Source: Nostoc paludosum FACHB-159 (GTDB taxonomy: Bacteria; Cyanobacteriota; Cyanobacteriia; Cyanobacteriales; Nostocaceae). From it: DNA of 64,000 nucleotides. Each line of letters opens with the position of its first letter. The stretch's first letter is position 1. The position numbers were made by a program, and so were the translations under genes. The notes below the pieces were generated by a model, which ran no database searches, was not told where the DNA came from, and worked only from the letters and a program-made list of their open reading frames with translations. The DNA lies in NCBI RefSeq assembly GCF_014698835.1, contig NZ_JACJTU010000011.1, positions 124,001 to 188,000 on the forward strand, read 5' to 3'. Of this stretch, positions 46,609 to 56,464 are shown in pieces.

Positions 46609-48219
46609 TTACACTTTCTGTGCAGATACACCTTCTGGTTTTTGTTGAGTTTGCAATGCTGCATACAACCTATTTAGGGCATTTACATAAGCTTGCGCTG
46701 ATGCCACGATGATATCTGTGTTCGCTGCATGACCAGAAAACACTCTGGATTCATAACGCAAACGAATTGTTACTTCCCCAATAGCGTCAATACCTGCTGT
46801 TACTGACTGCACAGAAAACTCTATCAATTCGTTGGGCACGTTTACTACACGGTTGATTGCTTTGTAGACTGCATCCACTGGCCCAGTACCGATCGCTGCA
46901 TCGGTTAATTCTTGCCCTTCTGGGGTACGCAGAGTAACTGTAGCGGTGGGACGGGCGTTGCTACCACAGGAAACTTGCACCAGTTCTACACGGAACAAAT
47001 CTGGCGCTTGTTGGATTTCATCGTTAACGATCGCTTCTAAGTCGCGATCGGATATTTCTTTCTTTTTATCTGCAACTTCTTTGAATCTGACGAATGCTTT
47101 ATTTAATTCGCTATCCGACAATTCAAAACCCAATTCTTTTAACCGGGTACGAAAAGCATTTCTGCCTGAATGTTTGCCCAAAACTATTTGATTGTCTGTT
47201 AAGCCAATCAATTGGGCATCCATAATTTCGTAGGTGAGTTTATTTTTTAATACGCCATCTTGGTGAATGCCTGATTCATGGGCGAAGGCATTTGTCCCAA
47301 CGATCGCTTTATTTGGTTGCACTAGCATTCCTGTCAAATTAGAAACTAGGCGTGAAGTTCTGTAAATTTCACGGGTGTCAATATTTGTCAGGGATTCTTG
47401 AGATTCTTCTGGTCTTCCCAAATAAGGATTAAAATATTGTCGCCGCACATGCAACGCCATCACTAATTCTTCTAGTGATGCATTTCCAGCGCGTTCGCCA
47501 ATGCCATTAATCGTGCATTCTAGTTGGCGTGCGCCATTTTTTACGGCTTCTAAAAAGTTAGCAACTGCTAAGCCTAAATCGTTATGACCGTGAACTGAAA
47601 TAATCGCTTGGTCGATGTTGGGGACATTTTCTTTAATGCCTTTAATAATCGCTCCAAATTCACTGGGGGTGATGTAACCAACTGTATCGGGGATATTAAT
47701 TGTTGTTGCACCAGCGGCGATGGTAGCTTCTAAAACTTGATACAGAAATTCCGGATCGGAACGAGCTGCATCCATTGGCGAAAATTCCACATCTGCCATG
47801 AAGGATTTAGCATAAGCTACCATGTCTTGGGCGATCGCTAAAACTTCTGCCCGTGACTTCCGCAACTGATATTCTAAATGAATATCTGAAGTCGAAATAA
47901 ATGTGTGAATTCTACCTTTAGCTGCTGGTTTTAATGCTTGGGCAGCAGCTTCAATATCCGCCTTAATTGCCCTTGCCAAACTGCAAATTACAGGCCCATT
48001 TTCTGTTCCTACAATTTCTGCAATCTTGCTAACGGCTTCAAAATCTCCCGGACTGGCGAAGGCAAACCCCGCCTCAATTATATCCACGCCCAGCCTTGCC
48101 AATTGCTTGGCAATGACTAATTTTTCGTCTATATTCAGGGTTGCTCCCGGACACTGCTCTCCATCTCGCAATGTGGTATCAAAAATCAGGATTTTATCAG
48201 TTTTAGTTGTCATTTGCAC
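46609..48219 (-). CDS. leuA: 2-isopropylmalate synthase
   Basis: A 536-residue enzyme; start MQMTTKT or the internal MTTKT two residues later. The HMGL-like catalytic start is [19 protein letters not shown]; the metal-binding HGHNDLG (about 208) and [17 protein letters not shown] follow. The C-terminal regulatory LeuA dimer (from about 405, [20 protein letters not shown]) is complete, so feedback inhibition by leucine is expected. First committed step of leucine synthesis. Not in an operon with leuB or leuCD here. Confidence 0.98.
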   Translation of the reverse strand: MQMTTKTDKILIFDTTLRDGEQCPGATLNIDEKLVIAKQLARLGVDIIEAGFAFASPGDFEAVSKIAEIVGTENGPVICSLARAIKADIEAAAQALKPAAKGRIHTFISTSDIHLEYQLRKSRAEVLAIAQDMVAYAKSFMADVEFSPMDAARSDPEFLYQVLEATIAAGATTINIPDTVGYITPSEFGAIIKGIKENVPNIDQAIISVHGHNDLGLAVANFLEAVKNGARQLECTINGIGERAGNASLEELVMALHVRRQYFNPYLGRPEESQESLTNIDTREIYRTSRLVSNLTGMLVQPNKAIVGTNAFAHESGIHQDGVLKNKLTYEIMDAQLIGLTDNQIVLGKHSGRNAFRTRLKELGFELSDSELNKAFVRFKEVADKKKEISDRDLEAIVNDEIQQAPDLFRVELVQVSCGSNARPTATVTLRTPEGQELTDAAIGTGPVDAVYKAINRVVNVPNELIEFSVQSVTAGIDAIGEVTIRLRYESRVFSGHAANTDIIVASAQAYVNALNRLYAALQTQQKPEGVSAQKV

Positions 48220-48303
48220 TTTCTTGTTTAGTTTTTAGTTATCGAGCAAAATATCTTCAAACTTAATTTTTACTTTTACCTTTGTAAATAATTGTTAAAT
48301 CTA

Positions 48304-48825
48304 TTAGCCATCGGTTTTTTCTATTTGATCTCTGATATCATTTAAATCTATATATCTATCCGTAGCATTCCGTAGTTCTCTAGCAATCATTCCTTCTGTT
48401 GATACTACTGTAATATGTGTATTTTTGGAACGTAATAGTTCTATTGCTCTTTCAAAATCACCATCACCACTAAATAATACCACTCGATCGTACTGGTCTA
48501 CTGTATTGAACATATCGACAACAATTTCAATATCTAAATTAGCTTTTTGTGAGTAACGACCAGAAGTATCATCATAGTATTCTTTAAGAATTTTAGTTCT
48601 AACTGTATATCCCAGACTAATTAGAGCATCTCTAAAACCTCGTTGATCTTGTGGGTCTTTTAAGCCAGTGTACCAGAATGCATTAATTAATGTTGTTTCT
48701 GACTGCTCGTGTTTAAAGTATTCTAAGACTCGTCGCGGGTCAAAAAACCACCCATTTTTTTGTTGAGCATAGAACATATTGTTTCCGTCTACAAAAATAG
48801 ACAGACGATTCATTGGAGAACCCAT
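48304..48825 (-). CDS. NYN-domain protein (LabA/DUF88 family)
   Basis: A 173-residue PIN-like (NYN) protein. The start RLSIFVDGNNMFYAQQKNGWFFD holds the first metal-binding Asp; EIVVDMFNT and VVLFSGDGDFERAIELLRSKNTHITVVS hold the other acidic residues. The fold is that of LabA/VPA0323-type nuclease-like proteins. In cyanobacteria relatives include LabA in clock output; the identity here is not strong enough to call it that. A metal-dependent RNase activity is inferred. Confidence 0.87.
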   Translation of the reverse strand: MGSPMNRLSIFVDGNNMFYAQQKNGWFFDPRRVLEYFKHEQSETTLINAFWYTGLKDPQDQRGFRDALISLGYTVRTKILKEYYDDTSGRYSQKANLDIEIVVDMFNTVDQYDRVVLFSGDGDFERAIELLRSKNTHITVVSTEGMIARELRNATDRYIDLNDIRDQIEKTDG

Positions 48826-49567
48826 ACAAATTTACACCTAATAATATAAATGAATTTAGATGGAACAATAGATTATAGCAATTTTCAAATGCCTTGTTTG
48901 CTAATATCTATAAAGTAGCTTTTCATCTATAGCTTTAATGCTACCTGTTTCAAAGCATAAAAACGGCTGCAACATTAGAGTTGAGAACTTGGGTGCTAAG
49001 CCTTATTCACCTCCGGTACTGCAAGAGCCACCCTGTAATCAAAATCTACCAATAAAATTGTCCCATTAACAGCATTCATAGCTGTATAACACTAAAGTTT
49101 ACTCCTAAAGAGGTATGGCATAAGCTCAAGGGAGAATATAAGTTGATGCCTATCTATAAGTAAAGCTTTTAGTATCAGGACATACTTTCTAGAGAATATC
49201 AATAGTTCCGCTAAAGGCAGAAGACACACTTGTAACACTTTCTGGTAAAGCACCCAGTTGAGAGTATACCTGTTGGTTAGGTTGGAGTAAAATCTCACAG
49301 CAAACAAGTGTACAGGTAGAGTATATTAGTTCCGATCTGTGGGACAATCACTAGTTATAACTCACTCAACAGACAAGAAATAACTTAGGCAGTGCCTGAG
49401 AAATAATCTCTTGGGGGCTAACTTTGCTAAGCGAAGTTTCTTGAAGAATAGAAGATACTTTACAAATGTATAAGATTAACATTTTAAGTCTTATTTCAAT
49501 GTGCTTGTAGTAAGAAGGTGGTCTGAATAAATAAAAATGTTGGACTTAAATCAATCAGTAACACGAT
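48826..49567. other. 740-bp AT-rich divergent intergenic region
   Basis: Separates the NYN gene (minus) and the CHASE2 kinase gene (plus). No ORF on either strand has support. A small AGGCAGTGCCT palindrome occurs at 49389. Promoters of both neighbours are expected; I see no clear operator or structured RNA. Confidence 0.4.
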
Positions 49568-51919
49568 ATGGCAGAAGAATCTACATCTACCTTAACCAAA
49601 AACTCTGTCTCTGCTGCCAACAGATTACCCAGTAAACCGACGAAAGTTACATCTACAGCAGCGGCACGACAGTCTAGGTGGATAGTTCGCTTAGGTCATG
49701 TACTGGCTGGGACTTGGGCAATAGGCGCAGCATTACTAACTGCTTCTGGTTGGGATTTAGTTCAATTGATGGAGAATCAGGTACTTTCTCACTTTTTTCA
49801 AGTACGCGGGTCGATTGTTCCTCCAGAAGACATCGTAATTTTAGCAATAGACGATCAGTCAATATCAGTTCCAGAACAGTACTATAAAACAGATCCGCAA
49901 CAGTATGCCTACCTAGAAACACTGAAATCCTTTCCTTATAAACGTGCTGCTTATGCCCAGGTAATTCAAAAATTAATGAAAGCAGGTGTTCGTTCTGTAG
50001 GGTTAGGTCTTGTTTTTGATACACCGAGTAGTTATGGGCCTAATGACGATCGCCAACTGCAAGCAGCACTGAAAAAATATGGTAGCAAAGTTGCTTTAGC
50101 AGCCCTCTACGAAAATTTCGAGACGCACCAAGGGTCGTTTACCCAACTGACACCGCCACAACAGATGTTTCACACAGGGTCAGTGTCCATTGGTTCAGTT
50201 AATTTCCCTGTGGAGGTAGATGGTAAAGTTCATCGATTGGCTAGTGAATTTCCCAAATTATTAGATGAAGAAAATTTATTTACAAATAAGCTACCTTCCT
50301 TTGATGAAGCAGTGCTGAGGGCAGCACAAATAAATTATCCGCGACCAAAAGGCGATCGCATTTATTTTTGGGGGCCTGCGGGAACATTTGAACAAATACC
50401 CTTTTGGCACGTACTCGATCCAGAAAATTGGAACACTTATTTGCAGCAGGGAAAAGTATTTAAAAATAAGATTGTTTTGATTGGTTCAACAGATAAGTTA
50501 AACAATGATTATTATCCAGTAGCAGCTAGTAAGAGTCCCGAACCGATGTCGGGGGTAGAAATTCACGCCAATGCGATCGCAACTTTAATGACAGGTAAAG
50601 CTATCAACGAAGAAATTCAAACTCCGCCATTACGTGGTTTGTTTGTGTTAGTTTTAGTAGGCACTTCAGCATTAATTATCAGTAGAAATAAGCATAGTCT
50701 GAATCGATTTCTCTATAGTCTAGTTTTATCTGGTACTTGGCTAGGAATTAGCTATGGGTTATTTGTCCACGATGGGTTGATTTTCCCTACTAGCGTACCA
50801 ATGGTGGCGATCGCTTTTTGCGGACTGAGTTACCTGGGAACCTCAGTGGTTAGAGAAAACATTAGAAAACGCCAATTAGTAGACATATTTCAGAAATATA
50901 AAACTTCTCCCGTTGTTCAAGAAATTATCAGCCAACAAGACGACCTGCAAGACCTAATTGAACAACGAGATTTAGCTTTATCAGGTAAAATGTTGGCTCT
51001 ACGCTACAGAATTGTGAAAGTTCTTGGTGCAGGGGGATTTAGTGAAACTTACATTGCTGAAGATACCCAACGTCCTGGTAACCCGCGATGTGTTGTCAAG
51101 CAACTAAAACCAAGCAACACCAAACCAGGAGGATTGCAACTTGCCAGACGTTTATTTAATTCCGAAGCACAAACACTAGAAAAATTGGGAACTCATCCTC
51201 AAATTCCCCAACTTTTGGCGTATTTTGAAGAAGATGAAGAATTTTATTTAGTACAAGAATACATACTTGGTCATCCTCTGGGCCACGAATTGCCACCAGG
51301 CAGAGCAATTGAAGAAATAGCAGTCATCAAAATCATCAAAGACTTATTGCAAACATTAACATTTGTTCATGAAAACAACGTGATTCACCGGGATATTAAA
51401 CCTAGCAATATCATCCGGCGACACTCAGACGGAAAACTCGTACTAATTGACTTTGGCGCAGTTAAAGAAGTCGCCGCCACACAGCTAGAGACTCAAGAGC
51501 AAACTGCCTTCACCATCGGTATTGGGACTCAAGGTTACGCACCAACCGAGCAATGTTTCGGCCGTCCACAATACAGTAGTGATATCTATGCAGTGGGTAT
51601 GCTTGGGATTAAAGCCTTGACTGGTATCACACCGCGCGAGTTAGAGAGAGATGCCCAAGGACAGGTAAAATGGAGCGATCGAGTGCACGTGAGTCAGCCT
51701 TTAGCTCAAATTCTCAATAAAATGGTGCAGGATGACTTCAGAGAGCGATATCAGTCTGCATTGGAGGCTCTGAGAGCTATCGAAGTTATTGCTTCTGGCG
51801 ATTTGCTCAATCCCCAAAGCGGATACCCCATGCTACAACATGACTCATCGATGAGTACTTTAGACGAATTAAACGTTACTACAAAATCTTACCCAGCAAG
51901 CTCGTCAGAAACAACTTGA
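49568..51919 (+). CDS. CHASE2-domain serine/threonine protein kinase
   Basis: A 783-residue membrane protein. It has a cytoplasmic, S/T-rich N-terminus, a membrane span (about 38-60, RLGHVLAGTWAIGAALLTASGWDLV), then an extracytoplasmic CHASE2 sensor (about 85-345, with VILAIDDQSI, KAGVRSVGLGLVFD and NKIVLIGST), three closely spaced membrane spans (about 352-435), and a cytoplasmic Hanks kinase (about 478-745) with LGAGGFSETY, VVKQLKPS, HRDIKPSN and DFGAVKE. A typical transmembrane receptor kinase; the sensed signal is unknown. One of three Ser/Thr kinases in this window. Confidence 0.96.
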   Translation: MAEESTSTLTKNSVSAANRLPSKPTKVTSTAAARQSRWIVRLGHVLAGTWAIGAALLTASGWDLVQLMENQVLSHFFQVRGSIVPPEDIVILAIDDQSISVPEQYYKTDPQQYAYLETLKSFPYKRAAYAQVIQKLMKAGVRSVGLGLVFDTPSSYGPNDDRQLQAALKKYGSKVALAALYENFETHQGSFTQLTPPQQMFHTGSVSIGSVNFPVEVDGKVHRLASEFPKLLDEENLFTNKLPSFDEAVLRAAQINYPRPKGDRIYFWGPAGTFEQIPFWHVLDPENWNTYLQQGKVFKNKIVLIGSTDKLNNDYYPVAASKSPEPMSGVEIHANAIATLMTGKAINEEIQTPPLRGLFVLVLVGTSALIISRNKHSLNRFLYSLVLSGTWLGISYGLFVHDGLIFPTSVPMVAIAFCGLSYLGTSVVRENIRKRQLVDIFQKYKTSPVVQEIISQQDDLQDLIEQRDLALSGKMLALRYRIVKVLGAGGFSETYIAEDTQRPGNPRCVVKQLKPSNTKPGGLQLARRLFNSEAQTLEKLGTHPQIPQLLAYFEEDEEFYLVQEYILGHPLGHELPPGRAIEEIAVIKIIKDLLQTLTFVHENNVIHRDIKPSNIIRRHSDGKLVLIDFGAVKEVAATQLETQEQTAFTIGIGTQGYAPTEQCFGRPQYSSDIYAVGMLGIKALTGITPRELERDAQGQVKWSDRVHVSQPLAQILNKMVQDDFRERYQSALEALRAIEVIASGDLLNPQSGYPMLQHDSSMSTLDELNVTTKSYPASSSETT

Positions 51920-51956
51920 AGGAATTTTAGATTTTAGATTTTAGATTGAAAGATAA

Positions 51957-52013
51957 ACGTAGGTTGCGCGATCGCAAGATTCTGTCGGTTAACAAGTCAA
52001 ACCCAACCTACGT
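51957..52013. terminator. Bidirectional hairpin between convergent genes
   Basis: ACGTAGGTT (51957-51965) pairs with AACCTACGT (52005-52013), enclosing a HIP1 copy and GGTTAACAAGTC. It lies between the stop codons of the CHASE2 kinase and glutathione reductase genes; AATTTTA follows on the plus strand. Confidence 0.6.
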
Positions 52014-52038
52014 AATTTTACTCAATTTTACATCGATT

Positions 52039-53385
52039 TTAATTTAACGAAAAGAATTCTTCTCCTGCCGTGGGATGAATGCCTATTGTTTCATCTAGAT
52101 CCTGCTTAGTAATGCCTTTGCGAATTGCAACACCAAGACTTTGAATGATATCTGCTGCATTTTCACCCACCATATGAGCGCCCAAAACTTCCTCAGAATC
52201 ACCATTTACTACTAACTTGATGCTTGCCTGCTTATCTTTTTCAGTTAGCTGATAGAACAGTGGTTGAAATTCACTGTAGTAGCATTTTACAGACTCACCA
52301 AATTTTTCCCGTGCCTTGGCCTCAGTCATGCCCACACTAGCCGCTTCTGGACGACAAAAAACAGCAGAGGGAACATAATCATAATTTAGTTTTTGTGGCT
52401 TGTTGCCAAAAACTGTATTGGCAAAGGCAATACCTTCTGCCTTAGCCACAGGAGACAATTGGATGCGGCTGGTACAGTCACCGACAGCAAAGATATTTTC
52501 TTGGTTGGTGCGGCTTTCTTCATCTACTTTGATTGCACCATGTTCGCCAAGTTCAACATGGGCATTTTCCAAACCTAAATTTTTAGTATTTGGGGTGTAA
52601 CCTGCGGCAACTAGAATAGTATCTGCTGCGACTATTTCTCGGCTTTGACTATTAATAGTTAACAACAAACACTCTTCTGAATATTTGATTTTTTGAACGG
52701 TAGTGTTAGTGAATAACTTAATTGGGCGTTTACTCAAAGCTTGTTGCACATTAGAGCGAATGTCATCATCAAACCCCGATAAAATCATCTTCTCTTTTTC
52801 AATTAGCGTCACCTGACAGCCAAAAGCGTGCATCATGCTGGCAAATTCTACACCAATGTAGCCACCGCCAATGATTGCCAAACGTTTCGGCAGATAGGGC
52901 AGCTGAAACATTTCGCGGGATGTGATGGCGTATTCTATACCTGGAATATTGGGTTTAAGGGGTTGGCCACCCACAGCAATTAAAATTTTGTCTGCTGTAA
53001 CTTTGCGTTCGCCAACACTGATAGTATGGGCATCGATAAAACTGGCACGTTCAGGAATTATTTCAATTCCAGCTTTCTGCAATTGCTGAAAATAGGATTC
53101 GTTAATGCTGTCAACATGCTTGTATACAGATTTAATAAATAATGTCCAGTCAAAGTATGTTGGACAATCACTCCACCCATAACTGTATGCCATTTTATTG
53201 TGCAGCGCGAAGTCAGCAGCACAAACAATCAGTTTTTTAGGAACGCAGCCACGATTTACACAAGTTCCACCAAGGGCTTCGCGTTCGGCAATGGCAACAC
53301 GCACGCCGTAACTAGCTGCTTTTTTAGCTGCTGCCAATCCCCCAGGCCCAGCACCAATGACAAACAAATCATAATCAAATGTCAT
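52039..53385 (-). CDS. gor: Glutathione-disulfide reductase
   Basis: A 448-residue flavoprotein. FAD-binding GAGPGGLAAAKKAA (about 11), redox pair GGTCVNRGCVPKK (about 39-51), dimer end HPTAGEEF with the catalytic His. The NADPH-binding fingerprint is IIGGGYIGVE, i.e. GxGxxG as described for Anabaena GR, rather than GxGxxA of most GRs. It reduces oxidised glutathione with NADPH. The last residues SLN follow directly. Family knowledge recalled; the separation from mycothione/trypanothione reductase is by the overall pattern. Confidence 0.92.
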   Translation of the reverse strand: MTFDYDLFVIGAGPGGLAAAKKAASYGVRVAIAEREALGGTCVNRGCVPKKLIVCAADFALHNKMAYSYGWSDCPTYFDWTLFIKSVYKHVDSINESYFQQLQKAGIEIIPERASFIDAHTISVGERKVTADKILIAVGGQPLKPNIPGIEYAITSREMFQLPYLPKRLAIIGGGYIGVEFASMMHAFGCQVTLIEKEKMILSGFDDDIRSNVQQALSKRPIKLFTNTTVQKIKYSEECLLLTINSQSREIVAADTILVAAGYTPNTKNLGLENAHVELGEHGAIKVDEESRTNQENIFAVGDCTSRIQLSPVAKAEGIAFANTVFGNKPQKLNYDYVPSAVFCRPEAASVGMTEAKAREKFGESVKCYYSEFQPLFYQLTEKDKQASIKLVVNGDSEEVLGAHMVGENAADIIQSLGVAIRKGITKQDLDETIGIHPTAGEEFFSLN

Positions 53386-53884
53386 AAAAATCTGTTCCTT
53401 TTCAACTTTTTGGAAAGCAGAGCTATTTAATCCCTTATAGTTATTCAGACAAAACTTGATCTACTGTCTTTGGGTGGACAAATCGATACTGAAACACGCT
53501 AATATGTAGCAGATTGCCGCTTGAACTGCAATTACTACAAAAATAACAGCGATCGCCCCATTATTGCTAAGTTACATGACATTTTGTTGTGGAACAGACA
53601 ACATACTCATTCTACAAGAGGTCGATGTTGGCGATCGCTTTTCCCTGGGCGTAGTCTATCCCCTCCACAATAAATAACAGCCTCATCTTCAGAATGATTT
53701 TCAAAAAATGCTATTTATTACTCAAATTACGCATAACCCATTCTGGCTAAAACTTGCTAATTCTTAATAAAGATTTTTGTATCGTAGCAATAAGTATATA
53801 TTTATACAGCTAAGGCATGATAAAGGCGATCGCTTAATCTTAGAAAGAAGAATGCGATCGCATTCTTAGGCAACGACTTTTACC
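53386..53884. other. Intergenic region with several HIP1 palindromes
   Basis: About 500 bases between gor and the small ORF at 53885. It holds four GCGATCGC sites (near 53550, 53631, 53826, 53855) within some 310 bases but no convincing gene. Confidence 0.45.
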
Positions 53885-54151
53885 TTATTCCGGAATTTGT
53901 ATTGGGTTGAGGCTGTAAACTCGCCATTTATTTTTTCCAAGATGTAAAAAAACCAAAATTGAGGAACGCCAAGGATGGGGTCTACTCCTGATTTTGTACA
54001 ACTCTTTGCGTGAAATGCCGAAGTGATGTTCCAGGCGATCGGTTGACCATTCATAGCTTTCAACTATTGGAAAAGCTGGCTGCCAACCGTGCAAAGTTTT
54101 TTTAAGTAACTCAAGTTGAATTGCTTCTTGCTGTAAGTTATTGTGACTCAT
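53885..54151 (-). CDS. Small hypothetical protein, possibly frame-shifted
   Basis: 88 residues (MSHNNLQQEAIQLELLKKTLHGWQPAF...). RLEHHFGISRKELYKIRS looks like a short helix-turn-helix. After about residue 56 the overlapping frame (minus strand, ending 53866) reads SGVDPILGVPQFWFFYILEK and onward INGEFTASTQYKFRNKVKVVA, which also looks protein-like, so one frame or the other may be off because of an indel. No family recognised. It is divergent from the XRE-NTPase gene and could be related to its control. Confidence 0.4.
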   Translation of the reverse strand: MSHNNLQQEAIQLELLKKTLHGWQPAFPIVESYEWSTDRLEHHFGISRKELYKIRSRPHPWRSSILVFLHLGKNKWRVYSLNPIQIPE

Positions 54152-54289
54152 ATCAAATTTTCGTTGAACTTATGGATTTACTTGGTATTAACTAGTTTTG
54201 TTTGTCTTCTAAAATTTGAATAGTTGTAGTTGTGCAACTAGTTGAACGTGCAACCGTTGAATAAGGTTAGACATAGAGGTTTATCCCCA

Positions 54290-56266
54290 GTGGCAAGAGC
54301 TAAAAAGAATAAGGAAGCTGGAGAGGCGTTTAAAAAATTACTCAAAGAAAAAAACTTTACCCAATACAAACTTGAGCAAGTAACTGGTCTGGATAAAAGC
54401 GTCATTAGCAAGATAGCAACTGGACAAACTGCTAATCCTACACCAACCACACTTCAAAAAATAGCAGCTGCCTTGGGGGTTGAACTGGGTGAACTAACAA
54501 GAATCTTTGCTCAATCAGCTGTGCAATCTCAGCCTCAAGAGTCAGTTTCTAAGGTATCAATATCCAACAACTCTGATTTTGTGGGTCGTGAGCAAGCGAT
54601 CGCACACCTCGATAAACTAGTTAATGAAGGCGCAAAAGTTATCCTAATTCACGCAGAGGGAGGTATAGGTAAAACAACTTTGGCTACAAAATGGTTTGAG
54701 CTTCAAGGTTTAGAATGTCTTGAATTGCGTGTAGGAAGTACACCTCAAAATTTAAACTCAATAGAAGATTGGGTAAGGTTCAAGCTCAGATATTATTTTA
54801 AGGAAAATCCAGAACAAAATTTCATGATTATGCTGGAGCAGTTGAAAACCCAGCTTCAGATGAAAAAAATTGGTGTATTGATTAATAACCTTGAAACTGC
54901 TTTAATAAATGGCGAGTTCATAGAACTCCAGCACAGCTATTATATAGAATTATTAAATGTACTAGCGCATTATAGTGTACATTCAGTCACACTTATTACA
55001 AGCCGGGAGCTAATTTATGAACCTTTACTAGTAAGTAATCCTAATTTCAAAAATTATCGTTTGGAAAGTTTATTAGAAGAAGCATGGAAACATTATTTTG
55101 AGAGTATAAAAATTCAAATAGATTCTGATGCTCTCCGTGAAATGCATCGAGCTTATGGAGGAAATGCTGAGGTTATGTATATCCTAAGTGGTGATATCGC
55201 TACAACTTCACAAGGATCTTTAAAAAATTATTGGCAGGAGCATCAGGATGATTTATTGAGGCATCCGACTTTAGAAAAACTCGTACAGCGACAATTTAAT
55301 AAACTAAAGAATGATAATTTACAAGCTTATCAACTATTGTGTCGTCTGGCTTGTTATCCTAATCAGGATATTATGCTCCCAAAAGTATGGCTATTTTGCT
55401 TGCTGTGGGATGTACCAAAAAATCGCCAGCAGAGAATTATTAATGAGTTATGCGATCGCTCTTTAATAAAAGATTATAATGAGGAATATTACCTGCATCC
55501 AGTTATTCGTCAAGCATTGGTAGAAAAATTCAGCACAATTGATAATAGGAATAACACTCAACTAGTTTTAATTAAACAAAAAATTGATGAAGTTTTAGAA
55601 TCACAACAGCAATTACAGTCATTTCTTATATGGGTACAACAAAAATCAATTTCGGTTAATTGTAATTTCACTCAACCAAGTATTAAAGCGTTTTATTTTT
55701 ATTTAGCGCTCCGGCTTAATCATACAATTGATCATTTATGCCCTAATCCAGTTGTAGCTTTCTTTGAAGATGATTTTAATCCGCAAATAGCTTTTGCTTT
55801 AGGTTTAGAATTAACAATAAATGACAAATATTATAATGAAGTTTATCTTGATATTGAATTAGCCTATGCTTTTGCTGATGCTCCCAAAAAGGCTGATATT
55901 AAACAATATAACCTTGAACCAGACTTAGTACATTTACTTCAAACCTTGGAGAATAAGATTCTGGACTACAGTACTTCCATGTCTTTCTTGTATGGTGGAG
56001 GATATGAAAACTCTTGGCAAGATGATTGGTCAAATGAAGTAAAGGATTTAGCAGGAAAACTAAGATTAATGTTAATTAAATATCGCAATATTGGGCATGA
56101 CTGGAAGTTTACAAAGAGGCAATGGTACTTAATTCAACAGTATTACAATGCTAATAAATTACTTGTGGATTGCCTCAATCAAGCTTCTGATAAAGTCCGA
56201 TCGCACATCGAAGACACTCTACTCTTACCCATCGCTGAAATAGAAAAACGACCATTTAAAAATTAA
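54290..56266 (+). CDS. XRE-family HTH fused to a STAND (NB-ARC-like) NTPase
   Basis: A 658-residue protein if started at the GTG at 54290 (AGAGG ten bases before it); a TTG at 54242 without a Shine-Dalgarno would add 16 residues. Residues ~10-75 form a cro/XRE HTH (FTQYKLEQVTGLDKSVISKIATGQ). The NTPase follows: Walker A HAEGGIGKTTLA (about 122), the Walker B position reads IGVLINNLETAL where relatives have IDNLE, and VTLITSREL (sensor). The rest is helical with no TPR. Such proteins are believed to be DNA-binding STAND regulators. The Asp-to-Asn change at Walker B may impair ATP hydrolysis. Confidence 0.83.
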   Translation: MARAKKNKEAGEAFKKLLKEKNFTQYKLEQVTGLDKSVISKIATGQTANPTPTTLQKIAAALGVELGELTRIFAQSAVQSQPQESVSKVSISNNSDFVGREQAIAHLDKLVNEGAKVILIHAEGGIGKTTLATKWFELQGLECLELRVGSTPQNLNSIEDWVRFKLRYYFKENPEQNFMIMLEQLKTQLQMKKIGVLINNLETALINGEFIELQHSYYIELLNVLAHYSVHSVTLITSRELIYEPLLVSNPNFKNYRLESLLEEAWKHYFESIKIQIDSDALREMHRAYGGNAEVMYILSGDIATTSQGSLKNYWQEHQDDLLRHPTLEKLVQRQFNKLKNDNLQAYQLLCRLACYPNQDIMLPKVWLFCLLWDVPKNRQQRIINELCDRSLIKDYNEEYYLHPVIRQALVEKFSTIDNRNNTQLVLIKQKIDEVLESQQQLQSFLIWVQQKSISVNCNFTQPSIKAFYFYLALRLNHTIDHLCPNPVVAFFEDDFNPQIAFALGLELTINDKYYNEVYLDIELAYAFADAPKKADIKQYNLEPDLVHLLQTLENKILDYSTSMSFLYGGGYENSWQDDWSNEVKDLAGKLRLMLIKYRNIGHDWKFTKRQWYLIQQYYNANKLLVDCLNQASDKVRSHIEDTLLLPIAEIEKRPFKN

Positions 56267-56302
56267 ATCGCTTTCTTCTTTGCGCCTCTGCGCCTTTGCG
56301 TG

Positions 56303-56420
56303 AGATAAAAAAGGCGGGTGCGGGAATTGAACCCGCTAATCCCCAAAATGGTGGAGATGTAACCGATAACCCTCAATTCATCGTCCCCGAAAGGCAAGTT
56401 GCGAACAAGGGTAACCCGCC
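56303..56420 (-). ncRNA. Y-RNA-like RNA 1 (tRNA-like ends, no D-arm), downstream of Ro60 gene
   Basis: Mature body 56313-56420. GGCGGGT at the 5' end pairs perfectly with ACCCGCC at the 3' end and TTTTTTATC follows (terminator-like). Next to the 3' strand is a T-arm GCGGG-TTCAATT-CCCGC. Inside is a Y-RNA stem: CAACTT and GAATTGAGGGTTATCGG with a GGGGACGATG bulge strand. A further hairpin ATCTCC...GGGGAT (loop ACCATTTT) replaces the anticodon arm. There is no D-arm. CGATG and GGGTTATC match the Ro60-binding stem of Y RNAs. Confidence 0.72.
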
Positions 56421-56464
56421 ATGAAGTAAGGAGGATAAAGGAAAACTTTATCCTCCATAAATCT

